A DNA stretch of 64,000 nucleotides. Origin: Rhodosorus marinus (Eukaryota; Rhodophyta; Stylonematophyceae; Stylonematales; Stylonemataceae). The notes beneath the pieces are model-generated. The model did no database searches. It was not told the origin of the DNA and saw only the letters and a program-made list of their open reading frames with translations. A program made the position numbers and the translations under genes. Shown here piece by piece: positions 43,836-54,922 of the stretch (within the stretch, counting starts at the first letter, position 1; each line of letters starts with the position of its first letter). The stretch covers positions 248,001-312,000 of the forward strand of contig JAMWBK010000011.1 of NCBI GenBank assembly GCA_029953675.1, given 5' to 3'.

Positions 43836-44471
43836 CTAATAGCTCGGCGCTGGGAACTTTCTAATGTATTGCGGGTTGGCAATCTCGTCACCGATAAACT
43901 TCCCGACATCGACGTGATGGATTTCGTACTTTGATCCCTTGGGATGGTACAGGTCCGCAGTCTTGTAAGGCTTGCTTCGACCCTTTCCGAGTGCTGGAAG
44001 TCGTACGACAGTCCACTCGAGGTTGTTGTCCTCAGCAAGGATGGTCTCCATCCGCCCAATGTCGATCAAGCTGTTGATCAAGTACAGCCGAAGGAGTCTG
44101 TTGTACATCCACGGAGCGTTTTTATCGTAGTCAACACCAGCTGCTGATAGCACCAACAGGCGTTTGATACCCTGAGCCTCCATCGCACGTCTGGCGCTCC
44201 TTACGCCGTCGCTGTACACAGTCGTATACTTCCGCGCGGCGACAATACTTCCAGATCCAGTCGCCATCACAACCGCATCAGATCCCCTCACAGCATTCTC
44301 CATGCTGGTCGAGTCGTCGAACCTGATCTTCCTCACCTCGACGCCCAGGAAGTCCTTCATAGTCTCGGGCCTCCGTACGGCTGCAATCACCGCCCATCCT
44401 TTGCCTATGCAGTACTTGCAGATCTCCTGTCCACTCGACCCGTTCGCTCCAAATACAGTCACTTGCACCAT
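43836..44471 (-). CDS. NAD(P)-binding Rossmann protein, BLVRB/NmrA-like (copy 1)
   Basis: An intronless frame of 211 residues. The N-terminus has the nucleotide-binding Gly-rich loop VTVFGANGSSGQEI, followed by AAVRRPE (a basic pair that favours NADP), DAVVMATGSGS, RLLVLSAAGVDY and a central helix with EWTVVRLPAL. This is the layout of atypical short-chain dehydrogenases such as flavin/biliverdin reductase B and NmrA-like proteins, which lack the classic YxxxK pair. The substrate is unknown. This copy differs at many positions from the three near-identical copies at 46-50 kb and is the diverged member of the array. Its ATG is 145 nt from a TATA-like motif, as in the other copies. Confidence 0.85.
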   Translation of the reverse strand: MVQVTVFGANGSSGQEICKYCIGKGWAVIAAVRRPETMKDFLGVEVRKIRFDDSTSMENAVRGSDAVVMATGSGSIVAARKYTTVYSDGVRSARRAMEAQGIKRLLVLSAAGVDYDKNAPWMYNRLLRLYLINSLIDIGRMETILAEDNNLEWTVVRLPALGKGRSKPYKTADLYHPKGSKYEIHHVDVGKFIGDEIANPQYIRKFPAPSY

Positions 44472-46057
44472 ACTTCAATAATCAATCAGAAGCAACTTCA
44501 CCCAATCTGTCTTTAAATCTTCTCCGTGATTCCCCTGCCTCTACACGTTTGCTCAACTCGCCTGTCTTGGCACACATCCACAACCAACCCCACTCAAACC
44601 ATCCGGCATATCCCACTATATAGTCTTCCTCGCCAGGCGACCACTATTCCCAGACAAAATCCCAGTCAAGACATCAAGACGGTCACACAGTCTCACAAAC
44701 CAGTCTCAGTCAGAGACTCACACAGCACTGTCGGTCATCCAGCACAAAACTCGTTGAAACGCATCGATCAAAATATAAAAAAACATAATTAATAATAGAT
44801 AATATCCAATACAACCAATAATGTAACCGAATGGCTATTTAAAAAACGAATAAACCCAATGAAACCTCGCCAAGGGAGTTTGTGTTATGTCTATTGACCA
44901 ATTATGTATCGTTATAGTTCCAGATTCTATCTCAGCAATCAATATTACCATATGTTTCTTTTTTAAATAAAGATTGAACAGTTCGAAATATAATATAATC
45001 GAAATAATTAGTCCACTAGGGAAATTAGTGAGTATTATGCAATCAACCGAAATACAGTAATAATTATCGAAGCGCTCCAGTTTGAAAAACGGAAAAAAGT
45101 GGAGCTGTTAAATAAAGGAACTATTTAGAGGTTCTTCTCAGCGGAGTTTTGTTTTGCTTTTTAGAATATTTTCTGTAGGATCGGGATTTTTTTGCTGGAT
45201 GACCAAAAAGCGGAACTAGCGGAACGTGCAAAAAGTCTTAGAGGCTTCAGGGGGTTGATGAGGGGAGGAGGTAGTTGCAAGAGGTATCTTCTCGACATCC
45301 GTTGGAATCTTTGAGGTGATTTCGAGCCCGTGGCCGATGGGTATTGGGCGAAGGGGTTCAGAAGAGCAAGCAGGAACAGTCCCCGGTGCGATGTGGGTGA
45401 TTTTCGGCCACTGATGAAGGCGATATTTCCTTGCTGTTAAGAAGGGAGACAGCTCTGCTGGTAGTTGCTGGCGGATTGTGAAGATCTCTGTCTTGGTGGA
45501 TACGCGTCTGCATCAAAGGGTATTTTGCAGATCCTGGATTTCCCTGCGAAGCTGAATTGCGTTTCAGCTTGTGCCGAGGTTAACTGTAGACACACTGGGC
45601 CCTTCAACTTATCGCGCACGAGGGGTTTGCTCGTGGGAGGTCTTCACATTTCGTGAGCATGGAACCTCTAGGTGTCTGCTACTAACTCCAGACCAGTAGT
45701 GTCCATAAAATATAGAGAGATGCGCGTTTTAGAGCTTCTATGGGTAGAAAGTCGTATGCGCCCGCGTTTCCATTTGCACGGAGCGTATTGGATTTGAGTT
45801 GTCCGGTTGCAACTCACCCGAAGGCGCACTAAACTAACTAAGAGGCTCTGGAGAAGCTTACATCACAGCACGGGAATCAGAAGTTCGTCTTTTGGGATGG
45901 CGCTAATTAGGAGAAGGGGACGAACCCCCCAAGCTAGTATCGTTGATTGCACAATTTCAATTGTTTTCCACGTTTATTTGAGGTCTGTATTTTTCTGTTC
46001 ACGATATCTTTTTACAATATATTGCGCATGGTGCACTACTACTACAATCCAACGAAA
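44472..46057. other. Intergenic region between copies 1 and 2 of the Rossmann array
   Basis: 44480-44760 is C/A rich on the plus strand and contains the copy 1 promoter. 44770-45120 is A/T rich. No gene was recognised. The tandem unit begins near 45938. Confidence 0.55.
44616..44623 (-). promoter_or_regulatory. Probable TATA box, Rossmann copy 1
   Basis: CTATATAG about 145 bp upstream of ATG 44471, the same position as TATATAA in copies 2-4. Confidence 0.5.
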
Positions 46058-46693
46058 TTAGTAGCTCGGAGCGGGGAACTTCCTGATGAATTCCTCGTTT
46101 GCAATTTCGTCACCGATAAACTTCCCTACGTCCACGTGATGGATTTCGTACTTGGATCCCTTGGGATGGTACAGTTCCGCCGTCTTGTAAGGCTTGCTCG
46201 CGCCTTTTGACAGTGCCGGAAGTCGCACTACAGTCCAATCCAGGTTGTCGTCCTCAGCAAGGATCGTCTCCATCCGAGCAACGTCAATCATCATGTTCAT
46301 CAAGAACAACCTGAAAACTCGGTTGAACATCCACGGAGCTTGTCTATCGTAGTCGATACCAGCCGATGATAGCACTAGAAGACGTTTGATTCCCTGAGCC
46401 TCCATCGCCCTCCTCACGCTACGTACTCCATCACTGTACACCGTCGTGTACTTCCTCGCCGCCACAACACCTCCAGATCCAGTCGCCATCACAACCGCAT
46501 CCGATCCGCTCACACCCTTCTCCATACTAATCCCGTCATCGAAGCTGATCTTCCTCACCTCCACCCCCGCAAACCCAACCATGGTCTCCGGCCTCCTTAC
46601 AGCAGCAATCACCTTCCATCCCTTGCCTATGCAATATTTGCAGATCTCCTGACCACTCGATCCGTTCGCTCCGAATACAGTCACTTGCACCAT
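46058..46693 (-). CDS. NAD(P)-binding Rossmann protein, BLVRB/NmrA-like (copy 2)
   Basis: An intronless frame of 211 residues whose protein sequence is identical to copies 3 and 4. It has the same landmarks as copy 1: VTVFGANGSSGQEI, AAVRRPE, DAVVMATGSGGVVAARKY and RLLVLSSAGIDYDR. Nucleotide differences from copies 3 and 4 are few and silent (for example near 46128 and 46430). TATATAA lies ~146 bp upstream of the ATG. Confidence 0.87.
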   Translation of the reverse strand: MVQVTVFGANGSSGQEICKYCIGKGWKVIAAVRRPETMVGFAGVEVRKISFDDGISMEKGVSGSDAVVMATGSGGVVAARKYTTVYSDGVRSVRRAMEAQGIKRLLVLSSAGIDYDRQAPWMFNRVFRLFLMNMMIDVARMETILAEDDNLDWTVVRLPALSKGASKPYKTAELYHPKGSKYEIHHVDVGKFIGDEIANEEFIRKFPAPSY

Positions 46694-47904
46694 CTTTCAA
46701 TAATCAATCAACAACAACCTCACTCAAATCTCTCGCGAAATGCCTGTCTGCTATTCTCCTTATCTCCTCTTTTCCTCAACTTGCTTGTAATGACAGACAT
46801 GCACAAACCACCCCACCAGAGTCATCCAAAGACCTCAATTATATACCCTTCCTCGCACCGATGGACCCCGATTCCCACAGACCATCTCACGTGCTCGTGC
46901 AAAACGGTCGCCCAGCATACCACCCTCATCCCGTGCAGAAATCTACCAAATCGACATTGGTCACCCAAACATCGACCGGAAGATCACCATCAAAATATAT
47001 AACCAAAAACCGAATACGCAATTCTACCAATCAATCAAGCCGTTTGTTGAGTTGGAGAAACAAGGCGTATAATTTGTTATTTTATCAATAGAAATATGTT
47101 CTCGATTTGTCAAAATAAATACTCCAAGTACTGGACGACCAACTTACATACAGAGTGGATTGCATGCTCTTGAATTATAGAATAAAGTGAACAGGAGAGG
47201 TGACATTACACTATATCTGAAAAAAAGAAGTATTTTTTTTGAAGGAAGAGGGAGTTGATTGATGGTGGAATTGTATTTCAAGTTCCATGTTCTTGAGTTC
47301 CCTGAATTGAAAACTGAAAAGTTTTGAACCAGTTTAGTTGGGTAGCTTTGCGGAGTGCCAGCGAATAGGGGCTGTTTCAAAAGGTCACCATGGACCGCTT
47401 CAGATGGTTTAGTCAGTAACAGTGTGCCGCTACAGTAGTGCACATGATGGTATCTAAACGAGTCCAAACCCCCTTTCCCTGGGTACCTTCAATACGAAGG
47501 GAATGTTCAGTTTGACGGGATGTTTTCAGCGATAAATTACGGAGGAATGGAGCCAAATTTATCAGCTCAGGTTAGGTTTGCTCTGTAGTTGTCTAGGATC
47601 ATGCTGTGAGATATGCCGGTCTGTTTGGCAAAGGTTTCCTCAAGCACAGGGTTCACCGCAGTACTGCCGGTATGGTGTGCTTCTTTTTTTTTATTTGAGT
47701 AGAACGTTGTTTAAGAGGTAAATCAGAGCTATTACTGGATCTCAAGATTCGTTGGCGAGTATTTTTTGATAGGGGCAAGCAGAACATTGCGGATTGCACA
47801 AGTTCAATTGTTTTCCACGTTTATTTGAGGTCCGTATTTTTCTGTTCACGATATCTTTGTACAATATACTACGCATGGTGCACTAGTACTACAGTCCAAC
47901 GAAA
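46694..47904. other. Spacer between Rossmann copies 2 and 3
   Basis: Repeat-unit spacer. The part next to copy 2 (46700-47000) is its C/A-rich promoter side. No other gene is recognised; small frames here are repeated in the next spacer without conservation of frame. Confidence 0.65.
46839..46845 (-). promoter_or_regulatory. Probable TATA box, Rossmann copy 2
   Basis: TATATAA on the minus strand, ~146 bp upstream of the start codon. Confidence 0.5.
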
Positions 47905-48540
47905 TTAGTAGCTCGGAGCGGGGAACTTCCTGATGAATTCCTCGTTTGCAATTTCGTCACCGATAAACTTCCCGACATCCACGTGATGGATTTCGTACTT
48001 GGATCCCTTGGGATGGTACAGTTCCGCCGTCTTGTAAGGCTTGCTCGCGCCTTTTGACAGTGCCGGAAGTCGCACTACAGTCCAATCCAGGTTGTCGTCC
48101 TCAGCAAGGATCGTCTCCATCCGAGCAACGTCAATCATCATGTTCATCAAGAACAACCTGAAAACTCGGTTGAACATCCACGGAGCTTGTCTATCGTAGT
48201 CGATACCAGCCGATGATAGCACTAGAAGACGTTTGATTCCCTGAGCCTCCATCGCCCTCCTCACGCTACGTACTCCGTCACTGTACACCGTCGTGTACTT
48301 CCTCGCCGCCACAACACCTCCAGATCCAGTCGCCATCACAACCGCATCCGATCCGCTCACACCCTTCTCCATACTAATCCCGTCATCGAAGCTGATCTTC
48401 CTCACCTCCACCCCCGCAAACCCAACCATGGTCTCCGGCCTCCTTACAGCAGCAATCACCTTCCATCCCTTGCCTATGCAATATTTGCAGATCTCCTGAC
48501 CACTCGATCCGTTCGCTCCGAATACAGTCACTTGCACCAT
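47905..48540 (-). CDS. NAD(P)-binding Rossmann protein, BLVRB/NmrA-like (copy 3)
   Basis: An intronless 211-residue frame, identical in protein sequence to copies 2 and 4, with promoter and spacer duplicated along with it. The complete open frame and intact upstream TATA motif suggest that this copy is expressed. Confidence 0.87.
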   Translation of the reverse strand: MVQVTVFGANGSSGQEICKYCIGKGWKVIAAVRRPETMVGFAGVEVRKISFDDGISMEKGVSGSDAVVMATGSGGVVAARKYTTVYSDGVRSVRRAMEAQGIKRLLVLSSAGIDYDRQAPWMFNRVFRLFLMNMMIDVARMETILAEDDNLDWTVVRLPALSKGASKPYKTAELYHPKGSKYEIHHVDVGKFIGDEIANEEFIRKFPAPSY

Positions 48541-49776
48541 CTTTCAATAATCAATCAACAACAACCTCACTCAAATCTCTCGCGAAATGCCTGTCTGCTA
48601 TTCTCCTTATCTCCTCTTTTCCTCAACTTGCTAGTAATGACAGACATGCACAAACCACCCCACCAGAGTCATCCAAAAACCTCAATTATATACCCTTCCT
48701 CGCACCGATGGACCACGATTCCCACAGGCCATCCTGCGTTCTCGTGCAAAACGGTCGACCAGCATACCACCCTCATCCCAAGCAGAAATCTACCAAATCG
48801 ACATTGGTCACCCAGACATCGACCGGAAGATCACCATCAAAATATATAACCAAAAACCGAATACGCAATTCTACCAATCAATCAAGCCGTTTGTTGAGTT
48901 GGAGAAACAAGGCTTATAATTTGTTATTTTATCAATAGACATACGTTCTCGATTTGTCAAAATAAATACTCCAAGTACTGGACGACCAACTTACATACAG
49001 AGTGGATTGCATGCTCTTGAATTATAGAATAAAGTGAACAGGAGAGGTGACATTACGCTATATCTGAAAAAAAGAAGTATGTTTTTAGGAAGAGGGAGTT
49101 GATTGATGGTGGAATTTTATTTCAAGTTTCATGTTCTTGAGTACATGAATTGGAAACTGAAAAGTTTTGAATCAGTTTAGTCGGGTAGCTTTGCGGAGTG
49201 CCAGCGAATGGGGAGCTGTTTCAAAAGAAGGTCACCATGGACCGCTTCAGATGGTTTAGTCGGTAACAGTGTGCCGCTGCAGTAGTGCACATGATCATAT
49301 CTAAACGAGTCCAAACCCCGTCTCCCTGGGACCTTCAACACGAAGGGAATGTTCGGTCTTTGCCTCCTTGGAGTAAGGGTTTGACGGGATGTTTTTTCAG
49401 CGATAAATTATGGAGGAATAGAGCCGAATGTATCAGCTCAAGTTAGGTTTGCTCTGTAGTTGTCTAGCATTATTCTGTGAGACATGCCGGTCTGTTTAGC
49501 AAAGGCTTTCCTCAAGCACAGGGTTCACCGCAGCCCTGACGGTATGTTGTGCTTCTTTTTTTTTATTTGAGTAGAACGTTGTTTAAGAGGTAAATCAGAG
49601 CTATTACTGGATCTCAAGATTCGTTGGCGAGTATTTTTTGGTAGGGGCAAGCAGAACATTGCGGATTGCACAAGTTCAATTGTTTTCCACGTTTATTTGA
49701 GGTCCGTATTTTTCTGTTCACGATATCTTTTTACAATATATTGCGCATGGTGCACTACTACTACAGTCCAACGAAA
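48541..49776. other. Spacer between Rossmann copies 3 and 4
   Basis: Repeat-unit spacer, nearly the same as 46694-47904 with small indels. No gene recognised. Confidence 0.65.
48686..48692 (-). promoter_or_regulatory. Probable TATA box, Rossmann copy 3
   Basis: TATATAA on the minus strand, ~146 bp upstream of the start codon. Confidence 0.5.
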
Positions 49777-50412
49777 TTAGTAGCTCGGAGCGGGGAACTT
49801 CCTGATGAATTCCTCGTTTGCAATTTCGTCACCGATAAACTTCCCGACATCCACGTGATGGATTTCGTACTTGGATCCCTTGGGATGGTACAGTTCCGCC
49901 GTCTTGTAAGGCTTGCTCGCGCCTTTTGACAGTGCCGGAAGTCGCACTACAGTCCAATCCAGGTTGTCGTCCTCAGCAAGGATCGTCTCCATCCGAGCAA
50001 CGTCAATCATCATGTTCATCAAGAACAACCTGAAAACTCGGTTGAACATCCACGGAGCTTGTCTATCGTAGTCGATACCAGCCGATGATAGCACTAGAAG
50101 ACGTTTGATTCCCTGAGCCTCCATCGCCCTCCTCACGCTACGTACTCCGTCACTGTACACCGTCGTGTACTTCCTCGCCGCCACAACACCTCCAGATCCA
50201 GTCGCCATCACAACCGCATCCGATCCGCTCACACCCTTCTCCATACTAATCCCGTCATCGAAGCTGATCTTCCTCACCTCCACCCCCGCAAACCCAACCA
50301 TGGTCTCCGGCCTCCTTACAGCAGCAATCACCTTCCATCCCTTGCCTATGCAATATTTGCAGATCTCCTGACCACTCGATCCGTTCGCTCCGAATACAGT
50401 CACTTGCACCAT
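49777..50412 (-). CDS. NAD(P)-binding Rossmann protein, BLVRB/NmrA-like (copy 4)
   Basis: An intronless 211-residue frame identical in protein to copies 2 and 3. The duplicated upstream sequence continues only to about 50695, after which it is unrelated, so this is the outermost and partial unit of the array. The TATA motif is inside the retained part. Confidence 0.87.
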   Translation of the reverse strand: MVQVTVFGANGSSGQEICKYCIGKGWKVIAAVRRPETMVGFAGVEVRKISFDDGISMEKGVSGSDAVVMATGSGGVVAARKYTTVYSDGVRSVRRAMEAQGIKRLLVLSSAGIDYDRQAPWMFNRVFRLFLMNMMIDVARMETILAEDDNLDWTVVRLPALSKGASKPYKTAELYHPKGSKYEIHHVDVGKFIGDEIANEEFIRKFPAPSY

Positions 50413-50557
50413 CTTTCAATAATCAATCAACAACAACCTCACTCAAATCTCTCGCGAAATGCCTGTCTGCTATTCTCCTTATCTCCTCTTTTCCTCAACT
50501 TGCTTGTAATGACAGACATGCACAAACCACCCCACCAGAGTCATCCAAAGAACTCAA

Positions 50558-50564
50558 TTATATA
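50558..50564 (-). promoter_or_regulatory. Probable TATA box, Rossmann copy 4
   Basis: TATATAA on the minus strand, ~146 bp upstream of the start codon. Confidence 0.5.
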
Positions 50565-50695
50565 CCCTTCCTCGCACCGATGGACCCCGATTCCCACAGA
50601 CCATCTCACGTGCTCATGCAAAACGGTCACCCAGCATACCACCCTCATCCCAAGCAGAAATCTACCATATCGACATTGGTCACCCAGACATCGTC

Positions 50696-51146
50696 CATAG
50701 CGATCATAAGCAAACGCCATTACAAACCTATCAAAAACTAAAACAAATTCTATTTCCAATCTAACCATTCAAGACTCTAAATGGATCCGTTATCCAATAG
50801 AAATGTAGAAGCTTTCCACGGGAATCCCAGTTAAGCCAATAATAAATCAATAAATATCGGACAGTCGTCGTTTCGTTCACGATGGCTGGCCGACCACATC
50901 CTTATTGATTGGCCCAAAAAGCTAATTATTTGGGCTCAAATGTAAATTACAAAAGCGGAATTGAAATATGAAAAGATTTAGAATGGTTCGCGAAATCCAA
51001 AGATCTGTTTGCGCAATTTGATGTTAAGAATGAATTTGTTTAGTGGGAGACTGAAGAAATAACCCCGAGGGGAGAAAAAAGACTAGGCGCGGCGAAGATC
51101 GCGTACCTCCAACATCCAAGCAGCGTTCATACGCCACAGCAAGAAA
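50696..51146. other. Intergenic, no gene recognised
   Basis: Unrelated to the tandem array beyond 50695. A/T rich in the middle; nothing supported. Confidence 0.5.
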
Positions 51147-52478
51147 CTAAAACGGGTAAACAACGCCGACAGCGGTCAGGGCGTTCGCGGAACACTTCCC
51201 GAAGCCAACGAGAAGTCGGAATCCAGAAACCCAAAGCACGCAAAGCAGGCGCTGGGGGTTCCGCGCTCTCCCCTTGTACCGTTGGAGTACGTTGTCTGGC
51301 TTGTAGGTCTCCGAGTCTGCTCTCCAGGTATCGTGTATCGCTGCGAGAGTGTTGAACGAGAGTTGACTTCTGCGAAGCCTCGCGCGGATCCGGATAGTCT
51401 GTTCAATGGCCTTTTTCAGGGTCTGGGCCCCGATGTTCGCTGGGGCAATGTGCTGACGTTCATTATAGCCCAACAGGTTGTCTGTATCCAGTGCCTGTCC
51501 CGTGTAGAGAGTCACTTACCGATCGGGGTGTCTCTGGGTGAACGATCCGAAAATCCCCGTCCTGAAAACGCCCCAAGAGAGGGCGCTTTGTAGAATCGGA
51601 ATCGCGTCCGGATGGCATAGTAAGCACGCGTGGGAAGCGATGAAGTCCACGTGCGCCACATAAGAGCTCGGACTCCCCAATGCTCTGCAAAGAACCGTGG
51701 TGAAATCCGATGGGGCTACCTCGTCCAGCCGTGGCGGTCTTACATTCCTCAGGGTCGCCAGTGCCGGTTTGGTCTCAGGTCCCCAGGAGGACCCTCCCAC
51801 TGTGGCGTGCAGCTGTCGCAGTGGGGCCTGCTGGGTCTGTGGGCCTGGGCGTCCTGCTGGTCGCAGTTGAGCCCCTGATGCTCGAGCTGGAGTATTTTCG
51901 ACAGTGCGCTGAGCGTACGTTGGCCGTGTGCTGCTGGTCCCGATGACAGGGAAGGCCGTGGCATAGTCCGCTGAGGCTAGGACACCTGTCCCCTCCGGAA
52001 GTTGGTTGTTGATCGATGCTGGCACATATGGATTGACTGCCCCTGTCCGCGCGTGCTGCTGCGGGGGTTGAGGCGAGGTTGTAGTGACTGGTCCACCGTG
52101 CCACATTTGCGGTTTTTGGGCTAGCTCGTTGAGACGTGCTGTCACTCCTTGCATTTCTTTAGCACAATCTATCCGCGAGTAAAGGTTGAAGACTGCCTAG
52201 TAAAAGTCGACGATGTCAGTCTCGCCAATTCCCAGGGCTTGGTAGCACCGGTCGTAGCTGTGCAGCCGGTGGAGAAAGGCGGCAGCTGGGTCGGCTGCCC
52301 CCTGCCCCTCTGCTCTGTTTTCTGCATTCATCTCTGCGTCCTGTTCTGCTCCGGTATGCTGGTGCTGCTGCTGCTGCCGCCGCTGCTGCTCGTTCTCCAT
52401 TTCCCGTGTACCCGAGGGGTGTGGGCGCGGGATCACAAGAGGTTCGGGGTACGGCCCGCGTACCTCCTTCACAATCAT
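51147..52478 (-). pseudogene. Gag-like relic with an in-frame TAG
   Basis: On the minus strand a frame begins with a Gln-rich stretch (ENEQQRRQQQQHQH) and AAAFLHRLHSYDRCYQALG. It meets a TAG at about 52197-52199 and continues in the same frame through AVFNLYSRIDCAKEMQG and VTARLNELAQK into a Pro/Gln/Thr-rich region, ending at 51516. A donor-like GTAAGT near 51520 and a further frame (51515-51147) with IRARLRRSQLSFNTLAA suggest one more exon. The composition resembles the gag region of a retroelement, but no reverse transcriptase or integrase is nearby. It may instead be a rapidly evolving host gene; the homologue is unknown. Confidence 0.45.
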
Positions 52479-52670
52479 ACGTGTAACTGCTTATAAACTT
52501 TTACCGTTGTTTTCCACAAATAAGGCCGTCCAAAATCTTCTCTCTTGTAAAGAACTGCAAGGAGTGACAGCACGTCTCAACGAGCTAGCCCAAAAACCAC
52601 ACATGTGGCACGGTGGACCAGTCACTACAACCTCGCCTCAACCCCCGTAGCAGCACCCGCGGACGGCGGC
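52040..52670. repeat. Inverted repeat of ~115-bp gag-like segments
   Basis: The plus strand at 52556-52670 repeats, with differences, the minus strand of 52156-52040 (both read GGAGTGACAGCACGTCTCAA and then AACGAGCTAGCCCAAAAACC). The ~400 bp between contains the 5' part of the gag-like frame. Confidence 0.8.
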
Positions 52671-54454
52671 GGTCAATACCATATCCTCATCTGTTCGACT
52701 CCGCAAAAGTCTCGCCCGAATGCAAACAAATTGATTAAATTAGTCACAGTGTCACCGAAAACCTTCTCAGCCGAGTTGATTTGGTCTAGAGGGACAGTAG
52801 GTCTTCAAAACTTTGCCAAACATCCTCAATAACCCATACAAATACAAGTAAGGGTAGCTCCTCCACCTGACCAATAACACAAACCATTTACCAGAAGAGC
52901 CCCTCTACAACTTCTCAAAAACTTAGTTTCCTTCAATACAAAAAATCTCGTCCTCTTCCACAGCTTCTGCAAGACCTGGAAAGGCCTTCACACCCACTCT
53001 TCCTACACCATCCTCGTTCCATCCTTATAGATAGATCCATTAAGCCATCCACAAATCCATTTCTAAATCGATCAAAAAATGCACTATCCGCATGACCCTC
53101 GAAAACGTGGTCATTTCGTTGGCCAGATTCCGTTGGCGAATGATACACGCTCGTCCAAAGTTTAAGATTCCGTTCAGAACAGATTCATGAAAACATTTGC
53201 TTGGCCAAAAGTAGTTGCCGAATGTCCTTTGTTTTCTTTATCCGAACCCGCTTTTTGCGTCCAGCAACGGCGATATTGAAAAACACAAGAAAATGATGAA
53301 ATTTTTGAGACCAAATTTCACCTTTCGAATGATCCAAAAAAAAATTTAACCATTTGCAAAACAGGGGCAGATAGGGTCATTTTTCAGGCCAAGCTCGTTT
53401 GGCTGATGATACCGCTTTTGCTTTATTCGCTCAATTTTTCTCACGTCTGAAAGACGTCAGTTCCAACGTTAAGTTCTAAACACCTGGAAAAGCGTCTTTT
53501 TTTGAGCTGTTCACAGACGAGCGTTTGCTCCCCGCCCTTCCTCATCAGTTAGCAAGCGCTTTAGGAAGGTACCTGCAGAGGAGGTTGGTCAACACACAGT
53601 CCTCTCTCGAATGAGTTGTGAGGGAAGACGATTCGGCTGAGACAGTTGAATTCCACCTCCCCGCTTCCATTATGTAAATGGGGTCAGAACTTGGAACTGT
53701 TAGACTCTTTGTGTAGCTGGTGTCTCCTCGAGGTAGTTGTCCATTTTCTGCAGCTCTACTGTGGTGACTTTCATACGACTGGGTCGGCCCGATCTTCTTG
53801 TGGTACACCCCATTCCAAAGAGATTGTGCGATAACCGACCTATTCCGCAATTACCTTGATCGTCAACAACCCTTGCCGGTGGCTAGAGTTTGGATGCTAA
53901 GAGGCGAGTCGCGGACCTCGTGACTTTTAAAAAAAATAAAAATCATGAATGGTGTAGGAGCACGTGACTTGACTTGGCGATTCCACATCCTCTGGAGAAT
54001 CGCGAATTGGATCTCGACCGTGGTGTCTCTGATAAATGCATTCGTCTTGTCTTGGCGTCAATCAGCGCTCGTGTAGAAGGGACTCTCTCTCTCATGAAGC
54101 ACTACAAATGGCAAAGTCCACTGCGTTAAGCAACTCCTCACTTGAGGGAGTGTGTATGCAAGAGAATAAGCGGATCTGAAGAAAACAATTCCACTTGCAC
54201 GTGGTCAAGCGGAGGACATTAGAAAGTAGAAGTTTGCGGGCAGCACTTGCATGAACTGGAGACGAGCGCTCTCTGAACCGTCTTTAGATCGGTTTAACTG
54301 GAGGCTAAGGCTCCGCGGCCACCTTAGCCTCCACTTCAATCGATCTGTCTGTGATAAACCTGATATGCAAACCGTGGAACTTCCAAATTGTAGCATAGGA
54401 TGACAACGCTCCCTCCCAATTGTACAAAAGCGGAAAGCAGCAGTGTATTAGCTA
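52671..54454. other. Long intergenic stretch, no gene recognised
   Basis: Several short frames occur, including minus 53545-53850, but none has a domain or splice support. An imperfect long hairpin is at 54286-54346. Confidence 0.45.
54286..54346. repeat. Long imperfect hairpin
   Basis: TGGAGGCTAAGG pairs perfectly with CCTTAGCCTCCA around an 11-nt loop near 54300-54333. The flanking AGATCG (54286) and CGATCT (54341) extend the structure. It could be a small RNA or just a palindrome. Confidence 0.6.
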
Positions 54455-54922
54455 TCACCTTGCAATCGCGCAATACACGACATTAACCAGCCTGCGCTTG
54501 GGCAAGACACGGTCATGGAGAGAACTCCCCCAAGCCTCCCCCCTCTTCCCAAAAAAGATCACCAGTTTGTTCTGGGTGGTGATCGCGGCTATGAAAGTCT
54601 TGTCGAATCTTGCTCTTGGCCGTGGAAGATTGCTTGATACCAATCCCACAAACTCAATGGTGCAAAAATTGGAGAGCTCCAGCGGCGTTGAGAGTAGGTT
54701 CCAAAGTATGGCCGCCAAAGCTGGATTCTCCACGATTCCGGTCGACACCGTTGAGCGCTTCAGGTATAGGATACTGAGCACGACGTCCGCATCCTCCTCG
54801 AACAGAACATCGAAGAAACTCAATGCTGTGACATCAGCCGCGATGAGCTCATCCATCCCCGAAGCAGTCGCCCAAACCGATGCTCCGTTCTGAAAACACG
54901 GCGTTAGCATCTTCCCATTCAC
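54455..54922 (-). CDS. Unrecognised protein or exon, helical
   Basis: An open frame containing GASVWATASGMDELIAADV, FFDVLFEEDADVVLSILYL and LAAILWNLLSTPLELSNF. A TTTTCAG acceptor precedes AACGGAGCATCG at about 54893, and a possible donor follows TTQNKL, so this may be an internal exon. The regular Leu-rich helices resemble an armadillo-type repeat protein, but no family is assigned. The opposite strand also has an open frame over the same stretch, which lowers confidence. Confidence 0.35.
   Translation of the reverse strand: MNGKMLTPCFQNGASVWATASGMDELIAADVTALSFFDVLFEEDADVVLSILYLKRSTVSTGIVENPALAAILWNLLSTPLELSNFCTIEFVGLVSSNLPRPRARFDKTFIAAITTQNKLVIFFGKRGEAWGSSLHDRVLPKRRLVNVVYCAIAR

Larger units (their letters stand above)
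45938..50695. repeat. Tandem array, ~1.85-kb unit, about 2.5 copies
   Basis: Each unit holds one Rossmann gene, its promoter and ~800 bp of upstream spacer. Gene starts are 1847 and 1872 bp apart. Unit 1 is about 45938-47786, unit 2 about 47787-49658, and unit 3 is partial, ending near 50695 where similarity stops abruptly. Coding parts differ by only a few silent bases. Spacers differ by small indels (for example an extra segment near 49355-49378). Confidence 0.92.

Noticed and set aside
46446-50371. Plus-strand frames opposite the Rossmann genes (for example 46446-46652)
   Set aside because: They are antisense shadows repeated because the genes themselves are duplicated.
54420-54893. Plus-strand frame opposite the unrecognised minus frame
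   Set aside because: Its composition looks antisense, there are no motifs, and the minus strand has a better acceptor context.
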